In this document: positions 1 through 10,213 of the stretch, in pieces | How the letters are laid out: each line of letters opens with the position of its first letter | Numbering within the stretch: the stretch's first letter is position 1 | Source: Pardosa pseudoannulata | Taxonomy: Eukaryota; Arthropoda; Arachnida; Araneae; Lycosidae | Assembly (NCBI GenBank): GCA_032207245.1 | Contig: CM063502.1 | Location: 70,739,116 to 70,803,115 of the forward strand | Direction of reading: 5' to 3' | DNA: 64,000 bases | Program-made: the position numbers and the translations under genes | The notes under the pieces: model-generated | What the model was told of the DNA's origin: nothing | What the model saw: only the letters and a program-made list of their open reading frames with translations | Database searches by the model: none

Positions 1-30
1 CTTAACTTTTTTACTAGATATGGATAGAGA

Positions 31-205
31 TTGGTTTGGTTTGGAGCGCTACGGTCTACTTTTTGCAACACGAGGGCTAATGAGACCGGGACCTACTGCT
101 TAAAGCCGATTTCGAATGTCTACTAACATCCATGCCATAGTGGGATTCGAACCCCAGAACTCCTTATCCGAAGACCAGCACCCTAACCAATCGGCAATTG
201 TTCGG
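31..205 (-). mobile_element. SINE-A, full-length copy
   Basis: tRNA-derived short interspersed element in reverse orientation. Its (CCAAA)n-type 3' tail is at the left (ggtttggtttgg) and its tRNA-like head at the right. Read on the minus strand it carries an A box (gccgattgg), a B box (ggttcgaatccc) and a conserved body. It is flanked by a perfect 17-bp target-site duplication, ctagatatggatagaga, at 14-30 and 206-222. That fixes both ends and indicates insertion by target-primed reverse transcription. At least five other well-preserved copies of the same family lie in this window. Confidence 0.93.
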
Positions 206-266
206 CTAGATATGGATAGAGAAGATAAGCAGAATACAGTTTTAGGTACTTGCCAGTACGGTTTAA

Positions 267-462
267 CGATAGCTTAGCCGAAAGAAGGTCAAGTAGCCAG
301 GAGGCTGATCTCATGTAACATATTTCCTGGGTTCGAATCCCGCTTCGAGCATGGATGTACATTACTGTTCCGATTAAGCTTAGAGCTGTAAGTCCCGTTT
401 TCATATCACCTCGCATACCAAATCACTTTGTAGGGTTCAAAGCTAAGCAAAATCAATAATAA
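267..462 (+). mobile_element. SINE-A variant, diverged copy
   Basis: The B-box region (gggttcgaatccc near 330-342), the following atggatgtac and the later cacctcgcat track the SINE-A body with many substitutions. The head (gatagcttagccgaaag) is recognisable but disrupted. It forms the start of the first unit of the tandem duplication covering about 285-1310. Confidence 0.6.
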
Positions 463-1310
463 TTCGCAGTGTTCGAATCCCTTGACCATATTGCCCATAG
501 TAAAATATTATCAAATCAACAATAAAAAAAACAAAATCTTTTTTGCGATGTGACACTAGCTTTTATAGGACTGTGTAGTAGACCACTATATTGCTGAAAC
601 ACCATATAGGTTGTAAACATAGATGCAAAAACAATAATAAATATCCGTTAACAGGAAACAAACACAAACCTAAAAGGTTTAAAACTAAATGCTAATTGCT
701 TAAAAAAAACTGTTCTTGTAACGGAATTTGGAAATCCCACTGCTGGCATGTATGTTCGTATTTGTTCTAAATCAAACTTCTGACCTCACTAGCCTTCGTG
801 TAGCAAGACCAGTTGGCTGCTCTCCTGTAACAGATTTCCTGGGTTGGAATCCCCCTGCCAGCATGGATGTACATGAGTGTACCCATTAAGCTTAGAGATG
901 TAAAACTCGGTTTTATTACACCTCGCATATCAAATCACTAGACTGTAGGGCTGAAAGCTAAGCAAAATCAATAATAACTGGCCATCACTTGACCATATTA
1001 CCTATAGTGAAATATTATCAAATCAACAATAAAAAACAACATTTTTTGCGAGGTGACACTATATAGGACTGTTTAGTAGACCACTGTAGTGCTGAAACAC
1101 CATATAGGTTGTAAACATAGATGAAAACCAATAATAGCACATCCTAAAAGGTTTAAAACTAAATGCTGACTTCTATACTAAAAAAAAAGAACACTGCATT
1201 TGTTACGGAATTCGGAAATCCCACTGCTGGCTTGTATGTTCGTATTCGTTCTAAATCGAACTTCAGAACTCACTAACCCTCCTGTAGTGAGAACAATAGA
1301 CCGTAGGTCA
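285..1310 (+). repeat. Diverged tandem duplication, two ~0.5-kb units
   Basis: Unit 1 (about 285-800) and unit 2 (about 801-1310) share long blocks in the same order. atggatgtac occurs at 351 and 863. The blocks accatataggttgtaaacat and aaaggtttaaaactaaatgc occur in both units, as does the terminal aatcccactgctggc block. The spacing between equivalent points falls from about 512 to about 485 bp, so the units differ by small deletions. Each unit begins and ends with SINE-A-like sequence. Unequal exchange between two neighbouring SINE copies could have made the duplication (inference). Confidence 0.85.
727..806 (+). mobile_element. SINE-A 3' fragment (unit 1)
   Basis: It contains a B-box-like aatcccactgctggcatg, then a diverged body and a ctagccttcgtgtagcaa segment that matches the SINE-A 3' half. 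The tRNA head is missing. Confidence 0.5.
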
Positions 1311-1312
1311 CG
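1208..1312 (+). mobile_element. SINE-A 3' fragment (unit 2)
   Basis: This is the duplicate of the 727-806 fragment. It keeps slightly more of the 3' end (atagaccgtagg) that is typical of SINE-A. Confidence 0.5.
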
Positions 1313-2999
1313 CTTTAAACCAACTAACTAATCAACCATATGCTTTCCAATTAAAGTTTTATGAAATCTGAAAGATAGAGTTTTAATTTATACACAAGTA
1401 TACTTCTTGTATTATATAATTTTAGAACGAAATATGAATACTGAATTTATTATTTTAATATTATATTGTTATTTGACAAAATATATTTTCTTGTAAATAA
1501 TAATATATTCCTGACAATTTTTAATTCAATTGAACTAACCACCTGAAAATTATAAAATAAATTTTGCTCACTAATCTGTATTTTAACAGAAGTTCTACTA
1601 GATTTATCAAAATGGCATTTTACGAGCATTCTGTCAAGTAAAACTAAATTTTAGGTTTTCCAAACTCATCCCTGTAAACATTATTTATGCGTTTTCTGGA
1701 GAGAAAATAAAAGAAAATGATGGCTTTAAGCATGTTTTCATCTTTCGCAACGGTTTATCCACCATCTCAAATTTTTAACTTAAAACAAAATATTCGACGA
1801 TATTATATAGTGCATGGAAAACCTCAACTTATTTATAACAGCACACTGAACGATTTCCAACTTTTAAAATATTATTTTTTCACACACGTGTTGGGGCCTA
1901 AAGTTCGAAAAATATTTTTAAAAAATTTATTTGAATTTATTTTTTGTTTTTAAGGAAAACTGTACTGAAAGCATATATGAATTCAAAATCAGTCAAAAAT
2001 ATCATTGATGAATGTATAAAAAATATTTACATAAAAATAAAACTAAATAAGTTTCGAAACTAAAAAAAAATTCCTGGGTCAAAAGTTAAAAAGTACAAGC
2101 AATGTGTATATTGTGTAATATGCAAATATAGCAAAATGATGAACATATGCAGCATGCAATTAAAGTTTCTTTTCAAATAATATTCAATTACTCCCGTAAA
2201 GTGATGACAATCAGAATGAAATGGATAAAATGTGTCATTGATATACGAACTGATAAGACATTAATGCAAATTATTGTTTTCTAAATATAGTACAGAGTGA
2301 AAATTTAATTGAATTTTATATGTATCCTTGTGCAATGTTAGGTTAAACTTATTGCCTAAGGAATGGCTTTGTTTACTTCAAACATAACATCTTGAGATAT
2401 GTTTCGTCTTTATAGTTATCAGTAGATTTTTATTTTTTATAGAGCAACTTCATATTTTATTACATTTTAATCATATATATTTCTCAAGTGACACAATTAT
2501 TTTGAAAAGATTGTGAAGATTTGTGTAGTGTGCCCAATACAAAACTGTTAAAGAAATAGCAATTATTTAAATTTATTGGACGAATGATTACTTCGCTGCC
2601 TTTCGATATAGAAGTACTTTATTTAAAATCCCTGTTGCAGATATAGGTCTTTGTAGCCGTTTTAAATCGATTTAAGAAGAAAAACATATAACTTTACCAA
2701 TTAACTAAAAAATCAAATATTCTTTTTACTAGATCTCTGACCTTTTAGTGATTTTCTGTTTTTGTACATAGTTTTTTATAAGTAACATTTTAGTTCAGAA
2801 AATATATTTTACTAACTAATATTATAAAAGTAAAATTTAGTACACAACAGGCAATTTTCCCCATTAGATGTTTAATAATTATCAAATAATGGTTATACTT
2901 TTCATTTATTTATATGTAAGTTCGATGTTACTTCAAAAAATAAATATAAGTAAGAAATATTTATTTCACTAAAACCCATATCATCACTACAGATTAGTT
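1313..2999. other. AT-rich sequence without a recognised feature
   Basis: Very AT-rich with homopolymer runs. Short open frames occur (for example 1717-1953, +) but have the Phe/Leu/Lys/Ile/Asn composition expected by chance. No splice-bounded exon, repeat terminus or RNA gene is visible. Confidence 0.5.
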
Positions 3000-3042
3000 T
3001 GACCATTTAAGTGAGTTTTAGCAAAACTCACTTAAATGGTCA
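3000..3042. repeat. Perfect 20-bp inverted repeat, 3-nt loop
   Basis: The left arm tgaccatttaagtgagtttt (3000-3019) is exactly complementary to the right arm (3023-3042), with loop agc. The loop is too short for a microRNA precursor. It could extrude as a cruciform or mark a small fold-back event. Confidence 0.95.
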
Positions 3043-3200
3043 CTTTTTAGTTGTAAAGATAAGTAGAAATTAGATTAACTTCTTAAAAAACAACAATGAC
3101 ATTATAATATCTCACTGTCAAATGTTTATAATTGTTCAGATTGATAGTTATAAAAGATTATTTTTTGAATCCTCATTTAAAAATCAAGAAATAAATTTGA

Positions 3201-3352
3201 GGTTTAGTTTTTAGCACTATGGTCTACTGCTTTGCTCACGAAGGATATTGAGAAAGGGACCAACTGCTTAAGGCCGACTACGAACAAGAATACCTAGAGC
3301 GGGATTCGAACCTGCGAACACTCGTACCGAAGAGTAGCGATCTAACATTAAG
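3201..3352 (-). mobile_element. SINE-A, degraded copy
   Basis: In reverse orientation the landmarks tagcactatggtctactg, actgcttaaggccga, gggattcgaacc and gtaccgaagag correspond to the SINE-A tail, body, B box and head. No clear target duplication remains. A 16-bp palindrome, tgttatatatataaca, follows at 3357-3372. Confidence 0.8.
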
Positions 3353-3394
3353 TAGGTGTTATATATATAACATCACTCACCTTCATTACATTTT

Positions 3395-3458
3395 GATATT
3401 TACTAGTTGCTTATTAAATGTCAATATTTACTAGTTGTCCATTAAATGTTGATATTTA
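3395..3458 (+). repeat. Short tandem repeat, ~29-bp unit
   Basis: atatttactagttg is followed by attaaatgt twice, with a ~28-29 bp period and a partial third start. It sits just upstream of the dispersed repeat at 3590. Confidence 0.75.
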
Positions 3459-3589
3459 ATTATCATTGCAATCTATATATACGCGGTAATATCAAATTTT
3501 ATATCTCATTATTTTATATCAAATTATTTTTAATTTTCATAATTCATTAGTTTCATAACTCATTTTACTTGTAAAAATCTTCCTATAAA

Positions 3590-4118
3590 TACGAAATTGT
3601 TATTCAGTTTAACGAAAAATAATCCCAAGTAGAAGTGATTTTAATATTATGATGAGAGTTATTTGCTTAAACAGAAATTATTATTTCGCAATTAAATATA
3701 ACTCCTTAAATTGCTCAGCTAAAAGCTGTCATTAAAATTGTTATTTTCTCAGCTAAGAGCTCTAATTAAAACTGTTGTTACAACAACGCAGTGCCACTTT
3801 CTCTTGTGATGTATCGTAATTACAAAGGACAGGCAACAAATGTTAAAAGATGTGTTCGTATTTTCAGACCCTTAAAACCAAATGGTGGATTTTTATTTAG
3901 TCTTACTGAGGAAACAGATACAAGTGTAATTGAGAAAGACAATCAAGGGAGTTTTATTTCCGTTTCGGGCAGAATAGATGTTTTAAAGTGACCTCTTTTA
4001 AAAGGGTTTAGGGAAAGGACTTCATGTAATGTTTAAACACGGGATTAAGTTAATAAAGTTTGACACGTGCATCATCGATAACTTAAGAACTCGTGATAAC
4101 AACTTAATTGAGTGAGAT
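3590..4118 (+). repeat. Dispersed repeat R, copy 1
   Basis: Homologous to 7425-7945 in the same orientation. Shared blocks include cagctaaaagctgtcatt, aaaactgttgttacaacaac and aattacaaaggaca, ending near a shared aacttgag/aactcgtgata block. Both copies have a TATA-box-like tataaata (3585-3592 here) followed by comparable leader sequence. This could be a duplicated small promoter-bearing locus or part of an unrecognised transposon. I cannot assign a family. The copies are clearly diverged, so the event is not recent. Confidence 0.8.
3791..3991 (+). CDS. Unrecognised 66-aa open frame in repeat R
   Basis: The frame begins MPLSLVMYRNYKGQATNVKR and ends SVSGRIDVLK. I do not recognise it. Its amino-acid mix is less AT-biased than random frames here, and part of it (NYKGQATNV) is kept in the second copy near 7657-7690. 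There the frame is then broken by indels, so it does not look maintained. It may be the remnant of an exon or element ORF, or it may be chance. Low confidence that it is a gene. Confidence 0.15.
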   Translation: MPLSLVMYRNYKGQATNVKRCVRIFRPLKPNGGFLFSLTEETDTSVIEKDNQGSFISVSGRIDVLK

Positions 4119-4760
4119 ACTATTAGTATAAGTCAAATTATTATAAACAATGCTTGGGTTTTTATCACTAGCATTCAGTGTATTTCATGCAAAGTATTTG
4201 GATAGATAAGTGCTAGAGTTTTTATAATGGATTTGTGTACACTTTTTTCAACAAATACATATCCGAAAACAGCTCCGGGTTCTTTATTGACCCCAGAAGA
4301 AACAGAAATAAATATATATATTTACAAATTAAACTATTAGTATAAGTCAAATTATTATATACAATGATTGGGTTTTTATCACTTGCAATCAGTGTATTTC
4401 ATGCAAGGTAATTTGAAAGATAAGTGCTAGAGTTTTTATAATGGATTTGTGTACGCTTTTTTCAACAAATACATATCCGAAAACAGCTCCAGGTTCTTTA
4501 TTGACCCCAGAAGAAACACAAATAAATAGATATATTTACAAATTAAACTATTAGTATAAGTCAAATTATTATAAACAATGATTGGGTTTTTATCACTTGC
4601 AATCAGTGTATTTCATGCAAGGTATTTGGAAAGATAAGTGCCAGAGTTTTATAATGAATTTCTTTAAGCTTTTTCACCAAATACATATCCGAAAACAGCT
4701 CCGGCTTCTTTATTGACCCCAGAAGAAAAACAAGTAAATAGATATATTTACAAATTGAAT
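4119..4760 (+). repeat. Minisatellite, three 214-bp units
   Basis: Units start at 4119, 4333 and 4547, each with actattagtataagtcaaat. Each contains tccgaaaacagctcc and ttgaccccagaagaaa and ends in an AT stretch tttacaaatt. The exact 214-bp spacing in both steps and the high identity indicate a recent tandem amplification. A diverged single-unit relative seems to follow dispersed repeat copy 2 near 7970-8095, so the unit belonged to the ancestral repeat. Confidence 0.95.
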
Positions 4761-5011
4761 AAAATAATATTAACCCTTTTAAAAACCATTTATTTCTCCC
4801 AAAACGTTTTCAAAGTTTCAAAATAGAAATACTAATTATATTCAGTTGATCCCACAATACATGGCAGCTCTAAACTGAAGCTAGAATCAGTCTTCCAATA
4901 GTTATAATGGGATGGATAATATATTATAATGGGTTTTACGCTTCCCACTGGTGTATTATGTAAGATCATATAGGGGAGAAGTAATCTTCCGACAGCCTTC
5001 GAAAGGGTTAA

Positions 5012-5607
5012 CACGTTGACTGCCAAACACATTTTCGGAGGTTTGCCCAAAGTGAACTTTTCATTATGGGATGCATAGAACGCTGAAATATTATTTGCAG
5101 CAAATGAGTTATAAAATCATGCTGGAAGCAGTTTTCGTGGTAGGGTTCACCGGTGACTCCCACGGCGCTGAAGACAATTATTACGAATGCCCTTTTTTCA
5201 AACAATCGTGCTTTGATTACTAAGGGTTACTCTCATTCTTTAGTATTTAAAACAGTTTGCTAGAACTAGAGCAAAGAATTTGACTAAAAAAGTGGTGATA
5301 TATTGTTCCGATTTCATTGATTCACCTTTTCTTTGCCTTGATTGTTTTAATATGACTCATGTCAATATGCACTGACAAAATGTATATTTTTCATGTACTA
5401 ATAAAATTATTTTAGTATGCTCTATATTGCATTAATTTCTTCAAACAATTAAAATAACAATGGTATTATGGAAAAATTTATCAGTATCCATATTTACTAT
5501 AATTATGCACTTCTATTATTAACTGCGTCACCGTTTACTGGTGTCCCCCATTGTGCTGTAGATAAGTCGAATGCCGGCCACCGGAAACCCCCATAGCAGT
5601 CAACGTG
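5012..5607. mobile_element. Non-autonomous piggyBac-type MITE
   Basis: TTAA sits at both borders (5008-5011 and 5608-5611), immediately inside which the terminal inverted repeat cacgttgactgc is perfect on both ends. TTAA target duplication plus a ttgactgcc-type terminus is characteristic of the piggyBac superfamily. Subterminal blocks near 5149-5190 and 5533-5578 are similar to each other (caccggtgactcccacggcg versus a diverged tactggtgtcccccattgtg). There is no transposase: the two short minus-strand frames inside look incidental. It would need a transposase supplied in trans. Confidence 0.85.
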
Positions 5608-5611
5608 TTAA

Positions 5612-6470
5612 ACGCAGATTCAGAGTTTGTAAAATTCCAAGATGATTTTCTCCGCTACATATTTAAATATGCTAATAGTTATCTTATATACTATATTATA
5701 GCTTACTACAGAAAAGAGCACCTGTTTTGACACGTGCAATCGGAGAAATGTCGCTGAACACCAATTTATGGTGACAGAAGAGAACAAAATGGAGAAAGGA
5801 AAAATGAATATAATGATTCTCTTACTAATGAATAATATTTTTCTCTTACTAATGAAACTGTGGTCAGCAAAAACTGTACATTTGTTTTTACAGTTGTTGT
5901 ACCAACCTATTAGCAATCACCTACAAGTCAAGTGGATGACTTAACTTAAGCGTCAGAATATATTTTTAGCTATGCAACCGAAAGCACAGGAGAACATTCG
6001 AGAACATTCATTACGGTTGTTAGAAAGGAATACCGGAAAGATAGAATCAGAACCAAAAGTGATAAAAATATCAATACATATATCTTTTATAAACTACTGA
6101 GAAAAAGGTCCTTAATAAGATAAGATAGAAGATAATAGAATTAGAGTTTTGTAATTAAAGTAATTAGATTTTTCAACATTGATTTAGGGAATAAAATTGA
6201 AATGATTCAATAAACGGGAAAGATGCAATTTACAAAAAATTATTGCAGGACTCAACTTACAGACTACTTTTTTGGAGTCCTAGATACTGTTACTGAGAAT
6301 TGTTACTCAACTCAAAATGTTTTAACACCTCTCAGAGAAACTTTTAAGAAGAACTATGAAGGAGGACAGATTATGAACTGTAAAAGTACATTTAATTGGG
6401 AGTGTCTATTGAGAACACTTGTCACAATTGAAAAAAAAAATTAAAATATTGCCGCATAAAGAAGCTTAAT
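5612..6470. other. AT-rich sequence, no recognised gene
   Basis: Short frames at 5620-5916 (-) and 6223-6444 (+) lack recognisable domains. No terminal repeats or target duplications were seen. Confidence 0.4.
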
Positions 6471-6474
6471 CAAG

Positions 6475-6546
6475 GAGCTCAGTGGCCGAATGGTCAAAGC
6501 ACGTGATCCAGACCCGAAGATTTTGGGTTCGATGCTTGCCATGACG
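6475..6546 (+). mobile_element. tRNA-like SINE head
   Basis: An A-box-like tggccgaatgg and a B-box-like gggttcgatgc are at tRNA spacing, but the flanks do not form an acceptor stem. It is therefore a tRNA-derived SINE head rather than a tRNA gene. It abuts the LTR-like segment that follows. Confidence 0.55.
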
Positions 6547-6579
6547 GTTTATCCAAAGTACGGATATTTAATTTAAATA

Positions 6580-6790
6580 TGTTATTTATTGTTTCCTTAT
6601 ATTCTTGAACATTCTAGTTCTTTCTTTAATATGCAAATTAGTTATTTCTCGAATATTCTGTTCGGGTATAAAAGCTGATACCCACTAGTTGTAGGCAACT
6701 TCCTGATCTTGTAAAGTTGCGAGTTGCTACTTAGCTTCAATAAATTCATCTGTTAAGTTAAGGTGTGTGTTCATTCGAATCTTCGTGACA
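6580..6790 (+). mobile_element. Probable solo LTR (gypsy-like architecture)
   Basis: It starts tgttatttattg and ends cttcgtgaca (TG...CA). A TATA box tataaaag lies at 6667-6674 and a polyadenylation signal aataaa at 6739-6744, followed by a GT-rich stretch (aaggtgtgtgtt). Flanking pentamers aaata and atata match at four of five positions, so the target duplication is decayed or the 5' edge is misplaced. No primer-binding site or internal coding region is present. Confidence 0.55.
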
Positions 6791-7424
6791 ATATATACGT
6801 GAGTTAATTAAAACATTATTGGTTTTATTTGCCTTTAGATAAAAGACTAGATAGAAGAATGGATTTAATTTACAAATATTCTGCTTGAGTATTTTTCCGT
6901 CAAACTACAAATCGTATGAAATTTTATGGTTTTACTGTATTTCATAATACGAAGTAAAATTTACAGTTTTATTTACTTACAAAAACGTAATTTCATATAC
7001 CTGCATTATTTCCTTTAAATTGTAAAAACGCAAATGTATTTTAAGTTGTAAATTACGCCATATTTTTATATTTAACTATCGAAATTTCTTTTATAACCGA
7101 TCATTCAAATACATCCCTAACCGCCATCTTCTGTAAATTATTTAACCTGAACTACATTTTTTTCTACATTTCTTCATGAGTTCTACTGTTGACATGAAAG
7201 TTAGAAACCATTCACAATTCGATTTAAGGAGTAAGCCTAGGTCTATATATCTTAGGTTTGATAAACAAGACCGTAATACTCCCAATCAAAAACAAGCCAA
7301 ACTTTGAATACATTGTAAAATTACAGTTTAATTTAATAGTAATATATATTAAATGGTACTTAAAACAAATCGAATGTTTCAAATTTTTAAAAATTCTTCT
7401 AGTTATTTCATATTTTAAACGACT
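6791..7424. other. AT-rich sequence, no recognised feature
   Basis: No terminal repeats, RNA motifs or plausible coding frames were seen. The frame at 7258-7494 runs into repeat R copy 2 and is AT-driven. Confidence 0.4.
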
Positions 7425-8095
7425 TTCTATAAATACTAATCTGTCTTTTAATAAGAAATTATCACAGGTAGAAGTAACTAAAATGGAACGGTGAGTGTAA
7501 TTTATTTAATTAAAAATTATAGTTTCCCAATAAAATATACCTCCATAAATTGCCCAGCTAAAAGCTGTCATTAAAATTGTTATTTTCTCAGCTAAGATCC
7601 CTAATTAAAACTGTTGTTACAACAACGCGGTGACATTTTCTCTTGTGGTGCATAGTAATTACAAAGGACAAGCAACAAATGTTAGAAAACGTATTAGTAT
7701 TTTTGGACGCTTAAAACGGGATTTTTACTTAGTCTCATTGAGAATACACATATGAGTGCAATTAAAAGAGACACTCGATATAGTTTTATTTCTTCTGCTT
7801 AAGGCAAAAGATGTTTTAAAGCAATCTCTTTGAAAAGGGATTTAGATATTTACTGATGGGGTTATTTTAATTCGGGATTAAATTAAATTATTTAAAGATT
7901 GCACGCACAACATGGATAAACTAAGAACTTGAGATAAACTCTTGATGGAATATTATCGCCCTGGTATATTTAAAATGATTATAATAAATGGTAGGTATCG
8001 TAGATTTTTATCGAAGGGATTCACATTAGAAATAGAAAACTCTAAGTTTTAATTAGGATTTCTCTTCACATATTTGGAAATAAATAGAAATACAT
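7425..8095 (+). repeat. Dispersed repeat R, copy 2
   Basis: Diverged relative of 3590-4118, in the same orientation and 3.85 kb downstream. It has tataaata at 7430 and the shared blocks cagctaaaagctgtcatt and aaaactgttgttacaacaac. A ggtgagtg motif at 7490-7497 resembles a 5' splice donor just after an in-frame ATG, but there is no matching donor in copy 1. The tail (7970-8095) loosely resembles one unit of the 214-bp minisatellite. Reading frames are disrupted. Confidence 0.75.
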
Positions 8096-9484
8096 AGACT
8101 ACCTACCTGATCATCCTTTAGATTCAAATAACAAATGCATTTTCCAATGCAGGCTTTTTATGATGAAGAAAAAATCAGAAATTTAGAACATTACCATACT
8201 TTTTCAATGTACATAGAAGAGAAAAATTGGTGATTTCGTTCAGATGATTTTTATGAAAACTATTATCTATTAAGCAGATTATAACCACTGAATGTATGTT
8301 CTAAAGGTAAAGCAAATTTTAGAAATTTGATCGATCTAGTTGTTCAAATATACACATTTCAGGTCCTGTACGATTTTATTTAAAAATATTGCCCTTTAGA
8401 GGTGATTATATATAAGGCTTTTAAATGGGAAATACCATTTTATGTTAAATATTATAAATATAACATATGTAAATCTAGAACGCAATCTTTACCTCTCAGT
8501 GACGTGTTGTTGTTAAAATAAAAAGCTTAAAAACTGAAAATAATTTTAAAGATTAACAAACCATTTTCTAAAAGGAAGTTGTATATATTATTTGCTTTAA
8601 CACAATTTTTTGATTCTCTTGCGGATGTAATATCAGTTACAAAATTGGAAAAAGTACAATAGCATTCTATTCAAAATGTCTTTAAAATAAATGCCATAGT
8701 ATTTTAAGTTTAATTTTGCTGATATTCTTCTTAATAAAACTTTACAATTGTTATACCGAACGTTTTATCGTTATTTATGTTTTTTAATTTTGAAATATTT
8801 TACAACAAAACCTTTTAAAGATTCAAACTTAATGTTGAACTATAATGAGAGGATTGTTAATATTTTCTCTAATATTATTTCTTTAATTTTAAATGTAATA
8901 ATAAATAATCTACTCCTCACATAATTATAATTAGAAGAGCAAGAAAGAATGAGCCACGTATAGAAACAGTTTTATAAATTAATAAATCAGTAATTGAGGA
9001 GATTTGGTCAGACTGGCGTTGTAATCACAAACAGTGAATAGCCAAATTATTGCAGATTGTTGTATTTAAATAAATTTAAACAAAGGATTGTTTTAAGTTC
9101 CAATATACACTTTTTACTCATAATTCTTTGTTATTGATATATACTAACAACAACTGAAACAGGAAAAGCTATTTACTATTTTTTCATGGAAACAATATGT
9201 GGCCTGATACAAATCTAATACAAATAATTTTAGTACTTGTTGAATTAACGCTTTGTTGAGTTTCTATGCATTTCGTGCTCTTTAAATCACGTCCCACAGC
9301 ATAAACAATAAACGAGTGTTTAACCAATTCTTTATGAAAGTCTTGACGAAATTTCACCTACTCACGGTCTCCTGACAAATAAAGTTTTGTACCCCAAAGT
9401 GGGAAACTTTGATTTCGCTTCAGATGCATATAAAAGGCATATAAAATCATTATTTTAAGACTAAAATATTTTAAAATAATGTAT
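8096..9484. other. AT-rich sequence, no recognised feature
   Basis: No gene, repeat boundary or structured RNA could be supported here. Confidence 0.4.
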
Positions 9485-9772
9485 TTATTTAACTCCAATC
9501 AACAACTTTATTATTCCATGGTTGCCTGGGTCACTGCACTTGTTTTTGTTCCAAAACCACAGTGAGACTTGGCTTTGAGACATTTCGATAGCTTTGGCAG
9601 CTTTCTCTTGGACAAACCACCTCTGAACTAGTATATATTTCAAAACATCGGATTTTTCGTCGTATACCATCATAGCCAAAGGTACTTCATGCTTTTTAAG
9701 ATATTCGGAGGAATATATCCTTGCTTTTACGGTCCGTTCTCTTAATGGTGATCTCTGCAACAATTTCTTCAT
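9485..9772 (-). CDS. Unrecognised 95-aa open frame, probable pseudogene or lone exon
   Basis: Starts with ATG at 9772 (MKKLLQRSPLRERTVKARIY...) and ends ...GIIKLLIGVK at 9485. The composition is balanced (charged, few Phe/Ile runs), unlike chance frames in this AT-rich DNA, so it may derive from a real coding sequence. The stretch EMSQSQVSLWFWNKNK vaguely recalls the third helix of a homeodomain, but the key residues are not convincing and I do not assign a family. Its ATG lies at the target duplication of the retroposed segment 9787-10415, so any upstream coding sequence or promoter is separated from it. The sequence alone cannot tell a processed pseudogene from a transposon HTH fragment or an exon. 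Confidence 0.3.
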   Translation of the reverse strand: MKKLLQRSPLRERTVKARIYSSEYLKKHEVPLAMMVYDEKSDVLKYILVQRWFVQEKAAKAIEMSQSQVSLWFWNKNKCSDPGNHGIIKLLIGVK

Positions 9773-9867
9773 TGTCTCAATCTTTCATAGGTCGGACCCC
9801 CAGGGCTGGCAACGCAGCTAACCCAGCCGGACTCACTCCTACTGGGAACCATTCTTTTTTTCCCTCA

Positions 9868-9891
9868 GGTTAGGTTTAGGTTAGGTTAGGG
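9868..9891. repeat. Telomere-like (TTAGG)n tract
   Basis: Reads ggttaggtttaggttagg and onward, that is four TTAGG-type repeats with one extra T, next to a run of Ts. TTAGG is the common arthropod telomere unit. Here it is interstitial and inside a retroposed segment. Confidence 0.75.
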
Positions 9892-10150
9892 TTTTTTTTC
9901 GGTTCCTGGAGCTATGCGAGGCTCCAGCGTTCCCTTTTTCGAGCACGCCGAGTCACGGGCGTTCCGCAGGGTGGTCCAAAGTTCCGTCACAATGACCCCC
10001 TGAGTGATGGTCCCGAGACTCAGGATTGTGAATGTCGCCTCTCAAAATATCCTGTCTCTCTTTCTCGGGACCCTCGCTGTCCCGACCTATTTGGTGCAAC
10101 GAGCAAAATTATCTTTGATGGCATTGTCTTGTCCTCTCGGTCCGCGTGGT

Positions 10151-10213
10151 TCGCTCCATCTTTACTAATTCATCTTTACTAATACGGCGCTCCATCTTTA
10201 CTAATACGGCGTC
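10151..10213 (+). repeat. Short tandem repeat inside the retroposed segment
   Basis: ctccatctttactaat occurs at 10154 and 10190, with an additional tcatctttactaat between them. This is a partial triplication of a ~20-36 bp unit ending in acggcg. Confidence 0.85.

Noticed and set aside
3000..3042. MicroRNA precursor
   Set aside because: The loop is only 3 nt and the arms total 43 nt, which does not fit a Drosha/Dicer hairpin.
4119..4760. CRISPR-like array
   Set aside because: Three contiguous 214-bp units without short repeats and unique spacers, in a eukaryotic context. It is a minisatellite.
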